Positions 7,079 to 14,637 of a stretch of 22,715 bases of DNA are shown here, in pieces; within the stretch, counting starts at the first letter, position 1, and every line of letters starts with the position of its first letter. Location: contig JAQUEZ010000090.1 in the NCBI GenBank assembly GCA_028684915.1, positions 1 through 22,715 of the forward strand. The letters run 5' to 3'. The notes under the pieces were generated by a model, which was given only the letters and a program-made list of their open reading frames with translations, did not search any database and had not been told where the DNA came from. A program made the translations under genes and the position numbers. Source of the DNA: Desulfobulbus sp. GTDB taxonomy: Bacteria > Desulfobacterota > Desulfobulbia > Desulfobulbales > Desulfobulbaceae.

Positions 7079-7850
7079 GCTCTGTTCCTTGCACACTGGC
7101 GAGCGAATATTGATCAAACAAAACGACATCAACTCTCGCCTCCGGTGAGTCCTGCTGCTCAAGCCTGCAGCGCAACCGCCACTGCCTTTCATTGTGTTTT
7201 TCAGCTTTAACCAGGCACAGTTGTCCAAAAAAAGTCGGGTCGTCGGCATAAAAACATTTTTTTGTAGCTTCCTTGGCAGTCCAGAGCATCGCTAAACGGG
7301 TCAGATGATCCTGCTCATCACTCAAAAGCACAAGCTCCGAGGCCACTGCAAACCGCTCCTGAACCTTATGTAACCGCGTTGAACAGCATTGGATATCAAT
7401 ACCGCATATGTTTTTCGACACCATTGCAGCTGCATAATCAACACTATGGGAAATAGAGAGGCGTACCGCTTCACAAGACGCGGAAGAGGAGGTCAACACC
7501 GGTTTTCCGTTGAGAGCCGGTATAATGGAAACGGTGTTGACTGAAAGAAGCGCAGGTTCACCCAGCAAATAGACAAGCGCGCATTTAGCGGCCAACCTTC
7601 CCCCTAACCACTCCACACGTCGTTTAGGATAGGAAAATCCACTGAAGATTTGTTGTTCTTGCGCAGAGAGAAAAGAACGTAAACGTTGCTCCTCATTGCC
7701 GCCATCAAGTAAGTGCGATAAGCGGTTAAGATCGACGAGAACGATTCTGCAATTTTCCAGGTTTGATTCCACCATCATGGATCGGCAAAGCGTCTCTGCG
7801 AGAAGTGGATCCATTGCTTCACTTGGGATTTCAGGACAATTTCTTGTCAT
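7071..7850 (-). CDS. 4'-phosphopantetheinyl transferase superfamily protein
   Basis: The 259-residue protein has the two signature motifs of Sfp/AcpT-type transferases: GIDIQ around Asp152, which binds magnesium, and WTAKEATKK at residues 190-198. Supporting family sequence is RRVEWLGGRLAAK near residue 78 and LSISHSVDYAAAM before the first motif. These enzymes move the phosphopantetheine arm of CoA to a serine of acyl or peptidyl carrier proteins. No polyketide, peptide-synthetase or fatty-acid genes are near, so the carrier protein is unknown. The upstream ATG at 7850 is used here; Met13 is a possible later start, and neither has a strong ribosome-binding site. The 3' end overlaps mutM. Confidence 0.85.
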   Translation of the reverse strand: MTRNCPEIPSEAMDPLLAETLCRSMMVESNLENCRIVLVDLNRLSHLLDGGNEEQRLRSFLSAQEQQIFSGFSYPKRRVEWLGGRLAAKCALVYLLGEPALLSVNTVSIIPALNGKPVLTSSSASCEAVRLSISHSVDYAAAMVSKNICGIDIQCCSTRLHKVQERFAVASELVLLSDEQDHLTRLAMLWTAKEATKKCFYADDPTFFGQLCLVKAEKHNERQWRLRCRLEQQDSPEARVDVVLFDQYSLASVQGTEHA

Positions 7851-7871
7851 ATCAGCTGTATTCGGTATAAT
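7844..7871 (+). promoter_or_regulatory. Likely sigma70 promoter for cvpA
   Basis: TTGTCA (7844-7849), a 16-base spacer and a perfect TATAAT (7866-7871) point toward cvpA, leaving a leader of about 125 bases. The -35 box overlaps the first codons of the divergent phosphopantetheinyl transferase gene. Confidence 0.5.
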
Positions 7872-8002
7872 TGCTCTTTGTTTTGAGCTAATTTAAGGTT
7901 TTTTTATTAAAATTTTCATCCAGGTTGCTGCCAGCCGGGTCAAGGTATTCGACCAATTGAGCGACAGCTACTTTACTCTCCTGCCCTCACCATAAAACAG
8001 CC

Positions 8003-8590
8003 ATGCCCACTTTCAATGACCTGACCTATTTCGACCTCATTATTCTTTTTATTTGTATCGTTTTTCTGCTCCGTGGCATCTGGGTTGGCTGCATGCGGCA
8101 ATTAGGGACCATTTTAGCCCTTATCGGCGGATATTATCTCGCCGGTCAATATGCCGGCACACTCCTTCCTTGGGCCGAACGAGTGGTCGATAGTCCCAAA
8201 GTCACCTTTTTGATGAGTTACTCACTTATCTTTTTCGCAGCAGTGATACTGTTCACCGTGATCGGCAATGTTCTGCAACGGTTTATGCGAATCACCCTGC
8301 TTGGCTGGCTAGACCGTTTCGGTGGCCTGGTCGTTGGTGGAATGAAAGCACTGGTTGTGACATCCCTTATATACATGGTCTTTGCTTCGACCCTCTCTAC
8401 TACCAATAATCTGCTCCGCAAATCCTACACTTCGCCCTACCTCATGCAGGGAGCCAATGTCCTTCGTTCCTGGATCCAGGATCCTCGTTTGCAAAAATAT
8501 TTTACGCAAAAAGAACCAGCGATCCTTTCAGAACTATTGTCGGGAAAACAACACAACAACAGTCCCCAAAACACCAAATCGGTTCAATAA
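8003..8590 (+). CDS. cvpA: CvpA family membrane protein
   Basis: The 195-residue inner-membrane protein has four hydrophobic helices, near residues 9-27, 33-50, 70-90 and 108-128. The CvpA pattern is visible: FDLIILFICIVFLLRGIWVGCMRQLGTILALIGGYYLA, then a C-terminal half with WLDRFGGLVVGGMKALVV. CvpA proteins were first linked to colicin V production and later to envelope stress tolerance and biofilm; the molecular function is unsettled. The tail after residue 130 is hydrophilic. It is a single-gene unit between a divergent gene and a repeat copy. Confidence 0.85.
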   Translation: MPTFNDLTYFDLIILFICIVFLLRGIWVGCMRQLGTILALIGGYYLAGQYAGTLLPWAERVVDSPKVTFLMSYSLIFFAAVILFTVIGNVLQRFMRITLLGWLDRFGGLVVGGMKALVVTSLIYMVFASTLSTTNNLLRKSYTSPYLMQGANVLRSWIQDPRLQKYFTQKEPAILSELLSGKQHNNSPQNTKSVQ

Positions 8591-8615
8591 TCACATTTTT
8601 CCCTAAATCCTGCTT

Positions 8616-8705
8616 GATGGACTCGTAAAAATTCCATCACAGTCTAAGAGATGGCTCCGCTAAAACACTGGGGCGCAGTAGATCGAAGTTTTTTACGACG
8701 CCATC
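8616..8705. repeat. Dispersed palindromic element, copy 2 (90 bp)
   Basis: It begins GATGGACTCGTAAAAA and ends TTTTTTACGACGCCATC, so the ends are inverted repeats. An internal segment, GCAGTAGATCGAAG, is shared with copy 3. The sequence ATCCTGCTT occurs on both sides (8607-8615 and 8703-8711), as expected of a target-site duplication. It lies between cvpA and manB. Confidence 0.8.
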
Positions 8706-8809
8706 CTGCTTTACAAGACAACACCATTGGTTTTAGCTTATTCAGTTGCCTGTTCATATAAAATAAAAGTACATTCAGGCCGTTAACTCAACACTCCAGG
8801 AACTACGCC

Positions 8810-10183
8810 ATGAAAACTTCGTTACGCTGTTTTACCGCTTACGATGTCCGGGGAAAAATCCCCGAAGATTTCGATGAGCAACTTGCCTTACGCATAGCTC
8901 TGGCGTTCACCCAGCATTGCCGGGTGCGCAAAATGGTGATCGGCCGCGATATGCGTTTGACCAGTCCACTTATCGCTGAACAAATAACGAAGGGTTTACT
9001 GGCCCAGGGGATTGATATTGTCGATATTGGCCTTTGCGGAACAGAGGAGGTCTACCACGCTGTTTTCAGTGGCGCAAAAACCGGAATCGACGGCGGCATT
9101 ATGATCACCGCTAGCCACAATCCGGCAGAATACAATGGAATGAAAATCGTCCAGCGCCAGTCGCGCCCAGTTTCCTCGGATAGTGGACTGCTTGAAATCG
9201 AGCAATTGGCCGCTGATGACGCCTGGTTTGCGCAGCGAATCAAAATGCGGGCCGATAAACCCGGTAGTCATGTACGGGTTGGCAATAAAAATGATTATAT
9301 CGCCCATCTTCTGGGCATGGTTGATTGTTCGGTCATGCGCCCGATGAAAATTGTGATCAATGCCGGCAATGGCTGTGCCGGCCCGGTAGTTGACCTGCTC
9401 GCGCCTCACCTGCCCTTTGAATTCATACGCATCAATCATGACCCAGACGGCACCTTCCCTAACGGCGTACCCAACCCACTGCTGCCGGAAAAACGTGAAG
9501 CCACTGCCCAAGCGGTCCGTGCCCATAAGGCTGATCTGGGGATTGCCTGGGATGGTGATTTTGACCGTTGTTTTTTCTATGACGAACAAGGCCGTTTTAT
9601 TGAAGGGTATTATATTGTCGGCATCTTAGCCAGTGCCATGCTCCAACAAGCTCCCGGAGCGACCATACTTCACGATCCCCGCTTGACCTGGAATACGATC
9701 GAAATGGTACAAGCCGCTGGCGGAGTTCCTTCCATAACCCGCACCGGACACGCATTTATCAAAGAGAACATGCGCGCTTTAAATGCCATTTATGGTGGAG
9801 AGATGTCGGCACACCATTACTTCCGTGACTTTGGCTACTGTGATTCCGGCATGCTTCCTTGGCTGCTAGTCTGCAGGTTGATGAGCCTGAGCGGAAAACC
9901 ATTGTCGGCTCTCTGTAACGAGCGCATGGAGGCGTATCCGGTCAGCGGTGAAATCAACTCGAAAGTGCGTGATCCGGACGCGGTCATCGAACAGGTTGAA
10001 AGGCAATACAACAGTGGGAAAAAAGACTCTATTGATGGTCTGTCGGTTGAATACCCTGAATTTCGCTTCAACCTGCGCAAATCCAATACCGAACCGGTCC
10101 TGCGGCTCAATGTCGAAACCCGTGGTGACCACAAATTGCTCCAGCAAAAAACCGAAGAGCTGTTGCAGCTCATACGCGGCTAA
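8810..10183 (+). CDS. manB: Phosphomannomutase (ManB/CpsG type)
   Basis: The 457-residue cytoplasmic enzyme interconverts mannose-6-phosphate and mannose-1-phosphate on the route to GDP-mannose. It has the phosphoserine loop TASHNP with Ser102, the metal-binding DGDFDRC loop (Asp248, Asp250, Asp252), the sugar-binding GGEMSAHHYF segment (Glu331) and the phosphate-binding RKSNTEPVLRLN near the end. Length and sequence follow the enterobacterial CpsG/ManB subgroup (456 residues in E. coli) rather than AlgC. It lies 32 bases ahead of manC, so the pair forms a GDP-mannose module for surface polysaccharide or glycan precursors. A few bases of the copy 2 repeat region lie upstream; no strong promoter was seen. 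Confidence 0.93.
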   Translation: MKTSLRCFTAYDVRGKIPEDFDEQLALRIALAFTQHCRVRKMVIGRDMRLTSPLIAEQITKGLLAQGIDIVDIGLCGTEEVYHAVFSGAKTGIDGGIMITASHNPAEYNGMKIVQRQSRPVSSDSGLLEIEQLAADDAWFAQRIKMRADKPGSHVRVGNKNDYIAHLLGMVDCSVMRPMKIVINAGNGCAGPVVDLLAPHLPFEFIRINHDPDGTFPNGVPNPLLPEKREATAQAVRAHKADLGIAWDGDFDRCFFYDEQGRFIEGYYIVGILASAMLQQAPGATILHDPRLTWNTIEMVQAAGGVPSITRTGHAFIKENMRALNAIYGGEMSAHHYFRDFGYCDSGMLPWLLVCRLMSLSGKPLSALCNERMEAYPVSGEINSKVRDPDAVIEQVERQYNSGKKDSIDGLSVEYPEFRFNLRKSNTEPVLRLNVETRGDHKLLQQKTEELLQLIRG

Positions 10184-10215
10184 TTTCTTCTTTTACTCTT
10201 ACTGAGAGGTATACA

Positions 10216-11622
10216 GTGGCAATTCAACCCATTATTTTAGCCGGTGGTACCGGTTCTCGACTGTGGCCCCTTTCCCGTGAGTTATACCCCAAACAGGTCA
10301 TCAACCTGATCGGGGACTTGTCCCTGTTGCAAAATACAGTGCAGCGAATGAGCTTACTTAAAGACGTGCTCGATCCGATTATCGTTGTCGGCGAAGAGCA
10401 CCGCTTCCTTACCAAAAGCCAGATTGCAGACTTGGACTGTTTTTCTCATAGCCAGATTCTTCTTGAGCCTTGTGGAAAAAATACCGCGCCGGCTATCTGT
10501 GGTGCTGCGGCTTATGTCGCCGGAAAAGGCCAGGAGAAGAATGTCCTTCTGGTGCTCCCGGCCGATCATCTCATTCAAAAAATCGAGGCCTTTGCCCAAG
10601 CGGTTGAACAGGCTGCAGCTTTGGCAATGGATGGACGGATTGTTACCTTCGGTATTTTACCCGACCACCCGGAAACCGGTTACGGTTATATCGCCCGTGG
10701 CCAGGGCAATGAGGTGGAGTGTTTTGTCGAAAAGCCCGACCTTGCTACGGCAAAAAAATATCTCGCCAGTGGACGCTATTTCTGGAACAGCGGCATGTTC
10801 GCCTTTACCGCGGAAACCATCTTGGCGGAGATGGAAGCCCATGCCCCCAGCATTATTGAACACATGAACAATGCGGTGGAAAAAGGCATCCCCGATGGAG
10901 TGTTTTTCCGCTTCGATTCTCAGGAGATGGGTATGTGCCCCTCGGATTCCATCGATTACGCCATCATGGAAAAAACGCAAAAAGCCTCAATGGTTGAGGC
11001 CGATCTCGGCTGGAGCGATATTGGTTCCTGGCGTGCACTCTGGGAGGTGGCTGATAAAGATCAACAGGGAAATGCCTCCTTTGGCGATGTTGTGCTTGAG
11101 GATGTGCACAACTCTCTTATCCGCTCTGAGCATACCTTGGTGGCTTCGGTGGGATTGCGCGACACCCTGGTGGTGGAAACCGCCGACGCCGTGCTGGTCG
11201 CCCCCATGGACCGTGCGCAGGATGTGAAACGAATCGTTGATCGGCTCAAAAAAGAAAAGCGGCCCGAGTACCATACCCATCGGACTGTGTACCGACCATG
11301 GGGGAGTTACACCACCCTGGAATTACAGGACCGATTCCAAATCAAGCGAATTTCGGTCAATCCCGGGGCACGTCTTTCGCTGCAGATGCATCATCACCGC
11401 CATGAGCACTGGGTGGTGGTTTCCGGGACCGCAAAAATCCAAAATGGCGATCAGTCCATCCTGCTTAAAGAAAACGAGTCAACGTATATCCCCAGTTGTA
11501 CTATTCACCGACTGGAAAATCCTGGTGTGATCCCGTTGGAACTGATCGAGGTACAAATCGGCAGTTACTTGGGTGAGGATGATATTGTCCGCTATGACGA
11601 TGAATACGGACGAACACTGTAA
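10216..11622 (+). CDS. manC: Mannose-1-phosphate guanylyltransferase / mannose-6-phosphate isomerase
   Basis: The 468-residue bifunctional enzyme makes GDP-mannose from mannose-1-phosphate and GTP. The N-terminal nucleotidyltransferase has the signature GGTGSRLWPLSRELYPKQ (residues 10-27) and FVEKP with Lys173. The C-terminal cupin domain (about residue 350 on) carries RPWGSY, the histidine cluster MHHHRHEHWVVVSGTA and HRLENPG, typical of the isomerase half in type II enzymes. The start is GTG, preceded by GAGGT at good spacing. With manB upstream and a terminator directly downstream it completes a two-gene unit. No glycosyltransferase genes are nearby, so the final product is unknown. Confidence 0.94.
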   Translation: MAIQPIILAGGTGSRLWPLSRELYPKQVINLIGDLSLLQNTVQRMSLLKDVLDPIIVVGEEHRFLTKSQIADLDCFSHSQILLEPCGKNTAPAICGAAAYVAGKGQEKNVLLVLPADHLIQKIEAFAQAVEQAAALAMDGRIVTFGILPDHPETGYGYIARGQGNEVECFVEKPDLATAKKYLASGRYFWNSGMFAFTAETILAEMEAHAPSIIEHMNNAVEKGIPDGVFFRFDSQEMGMCPSDSIDYAIMEKTQKASMVEADLGWSDIGSWRALWEVADKDQQGNASFGDVVLEDVHNSLIRSEHTLVASVGLRDTLVVETADAVLVAPMDRAQDVKRIVDRLKKEKRPEYHTHRTVYRPWGSYTTLELQDRFQIKRISVNPGARLSLQMHHHRHEHWVVVSGTAKIQNGDQSILLKENESTYIPSCTIHRLENPGVIPLELIEVQIGSYLGEDDIVRYDDEYGRTL

Positions 11623-11641
11623 GGAAAGAAAAGGGAAGACC

Positions 11642-11678
11642 AACACCGGTTTCTCGTGTGGGGGAACCGGTGTTTTTT
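11642..11678 (+). terminator. Intrinsic terminator of manB-manC
   Basis: AACACCGGTT (11642-11651) pairs perfectly with AACCGGTGTT (11665-11674) and the T run reaches 11678. A second hairpin, GCCGTTT with AAACGGC at 11692-11710, follows closely. Confidence 0.8.
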
Positions 11679-11763
11679 GTTGGCTTGCGATGCCGTTTGC
11701 AAAAAACGGCGGAACAGAACGACCTTTCGCGTCTGGGAACTACCGTATTACGGCATCAAGGTT

Positions 11764-11924
11764 GATGGACTCGCAAGAAGTCCGTCACACTCTAAAAGAT
11801 GGCTAGGTAAAAACACAGATATACAAGGAGTAGTATTTTTCCCGGCCCGAAGGCATACATCAGGTATGTCGAGCGTCGGGAAAAATGCTGCGACGCAGTA
11901 GATCGAAGTTTTTACGACGACATC
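11764..11924. repeat. Dispersed palindromic element, copy 3 (161 bp, long form)
   Basis: It runs from GATGGACTCG to TTTTTACGACGACATC. It contains a first hairpin (GATGGACT with AGTCCGTC) and a central hairpin: TTTTTCCCG (11836-11844) pairs with CGGGAAAAA (11877-11885), and inside it CATAC (11854-11858) pairs with GTATG (11864-11868). The direct repeat CATCAAGGTT lies at 11754-11763 and again at 11921-11930. The right end runs into the PilZ gene and supplies its stop codon. Confidence 0.82.
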
Positions 11925-12286
11925 AAGGTTTCCTTTTCCGCTTCAGTGTATAAGGAATGAAAAGCAGTGACATATCGGTCGAGCACATGCTTATCAGTAT
12001 CGGAGAGGTGAAAAAATTCGATGCCGTTGTGGAAGCGGCCTGCCGCACCGACGACATACACAATTCGCCCCATCACATCAATGAGCTGATCATTCAACCC
12101 CAGGGTGATCATGACCTGTTGCCCTTTGGGTAGCTGGCGATGGGTCTCCATCAAGATCCCACCCTTACTGACATTGAGGGTTCTGGCCATCGAGTACTCC
12201 CCCTGGCGGCCCTGCTCGTCAACGATCAGATAATCAAGCAAATTTAAAGCTTCCGGCCTAATAAAACGTCTTCGTTCCGAAGTCAT
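11912..12286 (-). CDS. PilZ-domain protein, probable cyclic-di-GMP receptor
   Basis: This 124-residue single-domain protein carries both halves of the cyclic-di-GMP site of PilZ domains: the arginine motif RRRFIRP (residues 5-11) and NVSKGG (Asn38-x-Ser40-x-x-Gly43). Further beta-strand sequence follows, such as VMITLGL, VMGRIVYV and HNGIEFFHL. Such proteins act as cytoplasmic adaptors linking cyclic-di-GMP to motility, polysaccharide or gene control; the target is not evident, although the GDP-mannose genes are adjacent and convergent. AAAGGA precedes the ATG. The last codons and the stop fall inside the end of repeat copy 3, so the native C-terminus may have been replaced. Confidence 0.85.
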   Translation of the reverse strand: MTSERRRFIRPEALNLLDYLIVDEQGRQGEYSMARTLNVSKGGILMETHRQLPKGQQVMITLGLNDQLIDVMGRIVYVVGAAGRFHNGIEFFHLSDTDKHVLDRYVTAFHSLYTEAEKETLMSS

Positions 12287-12382
12287 TATTTTTTATCCTT
12301 TGTACGTGAGCGGAGAAAATGAATGCCAAGCCTCCATTTTCGCAAAATATCTCGAAAAGACAAATGAATCTGCTAGGAAGAA

Positions 12383-12411
12383 ATCCTACCGACTCTAGGT
12401 GTCTTTGTCAA
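12383..12411 (-). promoter_or_regulatory. Likely sigma70 promoter for the PilZ gene
   Basis: On the minus strand a perfect TTGACA (12411-12406) is followed after 17 bases by TAGGAT (12388-12383). This leaves a leader of about 90 bases before the PilZ start. Repeat copy 4 lies immediately upstream of the -35 box. Confidence 0.5.
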
Positions 12412-12415
12412 ATAT

Positions 12416-12472
12416 GATAGCCTCGTAAAAAAACGCTACGACGCAGGATATCGAAGTTTTTACGAAGCCATC
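12416..12472. repeat. Dispersed palindromic element, copy 4 (57 bp)
   Basis: It starts GATAGCCTCGTAAAAA, a slightly altered left end, and finishes ATCGAAGTTTTTACGAAGCCATC. The core CGACGCAG..ATCGAAG is shared with copies 2 and 3. It ends exactly where the block shared with the glnA upstream region begins. Confidence 0.75.
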
Positions 12473-12568
12473 AAAAAGTCAAAAGCCGAGAAGTTACCTC
12501 TCGTAAATACAGGATGTTACAAAACACCGAACATCCCTCTCGTTTTTTCTAGAAGGACAACTATTGCC
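12473..12568. promoter_or_regulatory. Block shared with the glnA upstream region (amtB side)
   Basis: Bases 12473-12492 match 19779-19798 at 17 of 20 positions. At identical spacing, GTAAATACAGGATGTTACAA (12503-12522) matches 19809-19828 at 18 of 20. After a variable centre, AGAAGGACAACTATTGCC (12551-12568) matches 19861-19878 at 14 of 18. It lies about 380 bases before amtB. A common transcription-factor site, promoter region or small RNA would each explain it. Confidence 0.6.
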
Positions 12569-12702
12569 CAAGCCTACACAATCGACATTTATGTTTATTT
12601 TTGCCTCAATATTGACAAAAACGTAGCGCCATTTCAGTCCTCCCTTCAAAAAAATTCTCTTTTCTCAATGAATTCTAGCCAGTTGTTTATAAACTTTGAT
12701 CT

Positions 12703-12718
12703 TGGCACTTTTATTGTA
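12703..12718 (+). promoter_or_regulatory. Weak sigma54-type promoter candidate upstream of amtB
   Basis: TGGCAC, five bases, then TTGTA gives the -24/-12 layout of sigma54 promoters with one key mismatch (GT in place of GC at -12). It points toward amtB, about 230 bases away. Between 12569 and 12848 nothing else stands out; a 67-codon leftward frame at 12665-12868 is not convincing. Confidence 0.25.
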
Positions 12719-12848
12719 AACTTTCCCCAAAAGTAATCCTAATAAGCGCCGCAATTGGCCAAGTCTGTACAGTGCCTCAGCGTTCATCCCTCGCCCAGCC
12801 TGAATGCAATGCCATAGTTGTTGGTGCCATCGGTTATTTCCTTGTTCT

Positions 12849-12877
12849 TTGACAAAAAGGCTTCGCATTGATACTTG
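12849..12877 (+). promoter_or_regulatory. Possible sigma70 promoter for amtB
   Basis: A perfect TTGACA (12849-12854) is followed after 17 bases by TACTTG (12872-12877), a weak -10 box. It would start transcription about 65 bases before the amtB ATG and just ahead of the inverted repeat at 12897-12931. Confidence 0.35.
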
Positions 12878-12896
12878 ATTATTCCACCCCTCTTTG

Positions 12897-12931
12897 TTAC
12901 AATCGCGTAAATTTTTTTAACAAGATTGTAA
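12897..12931. promoter_or_regulatory. Inverted repeat in the amtB leader
   Basis: TTACAATC (12897-12904) and GATTGTAA (12924-12931) are perfect inverted arms 19 bases apart. TTGTTA (12894-12899) and TAACAA (12918-12923) form a second, overlapping pair, so two alternative stems are possible. The second arm ends eight bases before the AAGGGGG ribosome-binding site. It could be an operator or an RNA structure affecting translation. Confidence 0.4.
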
Positions 12932-12950
12932 TTTTTACAAGGGGGAAAAT

Positions 12951-14171
12951 ATGATCAACGGTGCTGATACTGCTTTTATATTGGCGGCAGCAGGGCTGGT
13001 CCTGCTGATGACGCCAGGATTAGCCCTATTTTACGCGGGAATGGTGCGCAGTAAAAATGCGCTTGCCACAATTATGCAGAGCCTAGTGCTTATTTCGTTG
13101 ATTTCGCTTGAATGGGTCTACATCGGCTATTCAATGTCCTTTGGTCCGGACATCGGGGGGGTAATCGGCGACTTGTCTTGGGTGGCCCTCAAAGGGGTGA
13201 GCAATGCGCCGAGCGATACCTACGCCACAACTATTCCCCAGACCGTCTTCATGATTTACCAGTGTATGTTTGCGGTCATCACGCCTGCACTTATTGCCGG
13301 GGCCTTTGCCGAGCGGGTTCGCTTTCCCGCGTTTGTCGTCTTCAGCTTGCTTTGGGCCATTTTAGTGTACAATCCGGTCTGCCATTGGATCTGGGGAAGC
13401 GGCGGCTGGCTGGCAAAATTGGGCGTCCTCGATTTCGCCGGTGGCCTGGTCGTTCATGCGACCTGCGGCATGGCTGCCCTTGCATCCGTTATGATCATTG
13501 GCCCACGCAAAGGGTATGGTCAGACCAACTTCATGCCGCACAACCTGCCCATGACCATGTTAGGAACAGGACTCTTGTGGTTCGGCTGGTTTGGTTTCAA
13601 TGGAGGGAGTGCCTTAGCTGCAAATGAAGTTGCCGCAACCGCCTTTGTCGCCACCCATCTTGGCGGCATGGCCGGCATGGCCATGTGGACGGCCCTAGAG
13701 TGGATAAAGCTTGGAAAACCAACCACCTTGGGGGCTGCCTCAGGGGCAATTGCAGGATTAGCCACCATTACCCCGGCAGCAGGTTTTGTTGGACCTAATG
13801 CCGCGATTATTATAGGATTGATCGCAGGCGTTGTCTGCTACGTGGCAGTCAACATGAAGAGCAGATTCAAATTCGATGACTCTCTGGACGTGGTGGGAAT
13901 CCACGGAATTGGCGGCATTACCGGAACCATACTTTTGGGTGTATTCGCCTCTAAGGCTGTTAACCCCAACGGCGCCGACGGCTTATTGGCCGGAAGCAGC
14001 GCTCAATTGGTTTCGCAGTTGATCGGTGTCGGAGTGGTCTGTGTGTATGCGTTCATCGTTAGTTGGATTATCCTCAAACTGGTACACACGTTGATAGGAC
14101 TGCGGATCACCGAGGAAGCAGAGCATCAGGGCCTGGATTACACCGAGCACTCGGAAACCGCCTACAACTAA
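12951..14171 (+). CDS. amtB: Ammonium transporter AmtB
   Basis: The 406-residue inner-membrane channel of the Amt/Rh family has about eleven helices and conducts ammonium or ammonia. The twin pore histidines are His169 (GGLVVHATCG) and His318 (VVGIHGIGG), at the positions known from E. coli. The external gate phenylalanine is Phe107 in YQCMFAVITP, and family segments FYAGMVRSKN and WFGFNGGSA are intact. AAGGGGG precedes the ATG. Pairing with the PII gene that follows is typical: PII binds the cytoplasmic face of AmtB and blocks it when nitrogen is plentiful. The stop is followed after one base by repeat copy 5. Confidence 0.95.
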   Translation: MINGADTAFILAAAGLVLLMTPGLALFYAGMVRSKNALATIMQSLVLISLISLEWVYIGYSMSFGPDIGGVIGDLSWVALKGVSNAPSDTYATTIPQTVFMIYQCMFAVITPALIAGAFAERVRFPAFVVFSLLWAILVYNPVCHWIWGSGGWLAKLGVLDFAGGLVVHATCGMAALASVMIIGPRKGYGQTNFMPHNLPMTMLGTGLLWFGWFGFNGGSALAANEVAATAFVATHLGGMAGMAMWTALEWIKLGKPTTLGAASGAIAGLATITPAAGFVGPNAAIIIGLIAGVVCYVAVNMKSRFKFDDSLDVVGIHGIGGITGTILLGVFASKAVNPNGADGLLAGSSAQLVSQLIGVGVVCVYAFIVSWIILKLVHTLIGLRITEEAEHQGLDYTEHSETAYN

Positions 14172-14172
14172 C

Positions 14173-14237
14173 GATGGCGTCGCAGCGTTTTTACCTAGCC
14201 ATCGCTTAGCGCGTGATGGACTTTGTACGAGGCCATC
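14173..14237. repeat. Dispersed palindromic element, copy 5 (65 bp)
   Basis: It opens with the same 20 bases as copy 1 and closes with GTACGAGGCCATC, with a second GATGGACTTTGTACGA unit inside. It sits one base after the amtB stop and 61 bases before glnB, within an apparent operon, so it would be transcribed as an intercistronic structure. Confidence 0.72.
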
Positions 14238-14289
14238 ACGAATGAGACTTCAACGAATTTTGCGTCTGCTGAGTGCGAGCGTTATCTAA

Positions 14290-14636
<347 letters not shown>

Positions 14637-14637
<1 letters not shown>

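Noticed and set aside
7079..7249. An upstream extension of MutM
   Set aside because: The enzyme requires Pro2 directly after the initiator Met, so the start at 7078 is correct; the extension only reads through the phosphopantetheinyl transferase gene in another frame.
12665..12868. A 67-codon leftward frame before amtB
   Set aside because: Its composition is plausible, but there is no suitably placed ribosome-binding site and no recognisable family, and it overlaps the likely amtB promoter.
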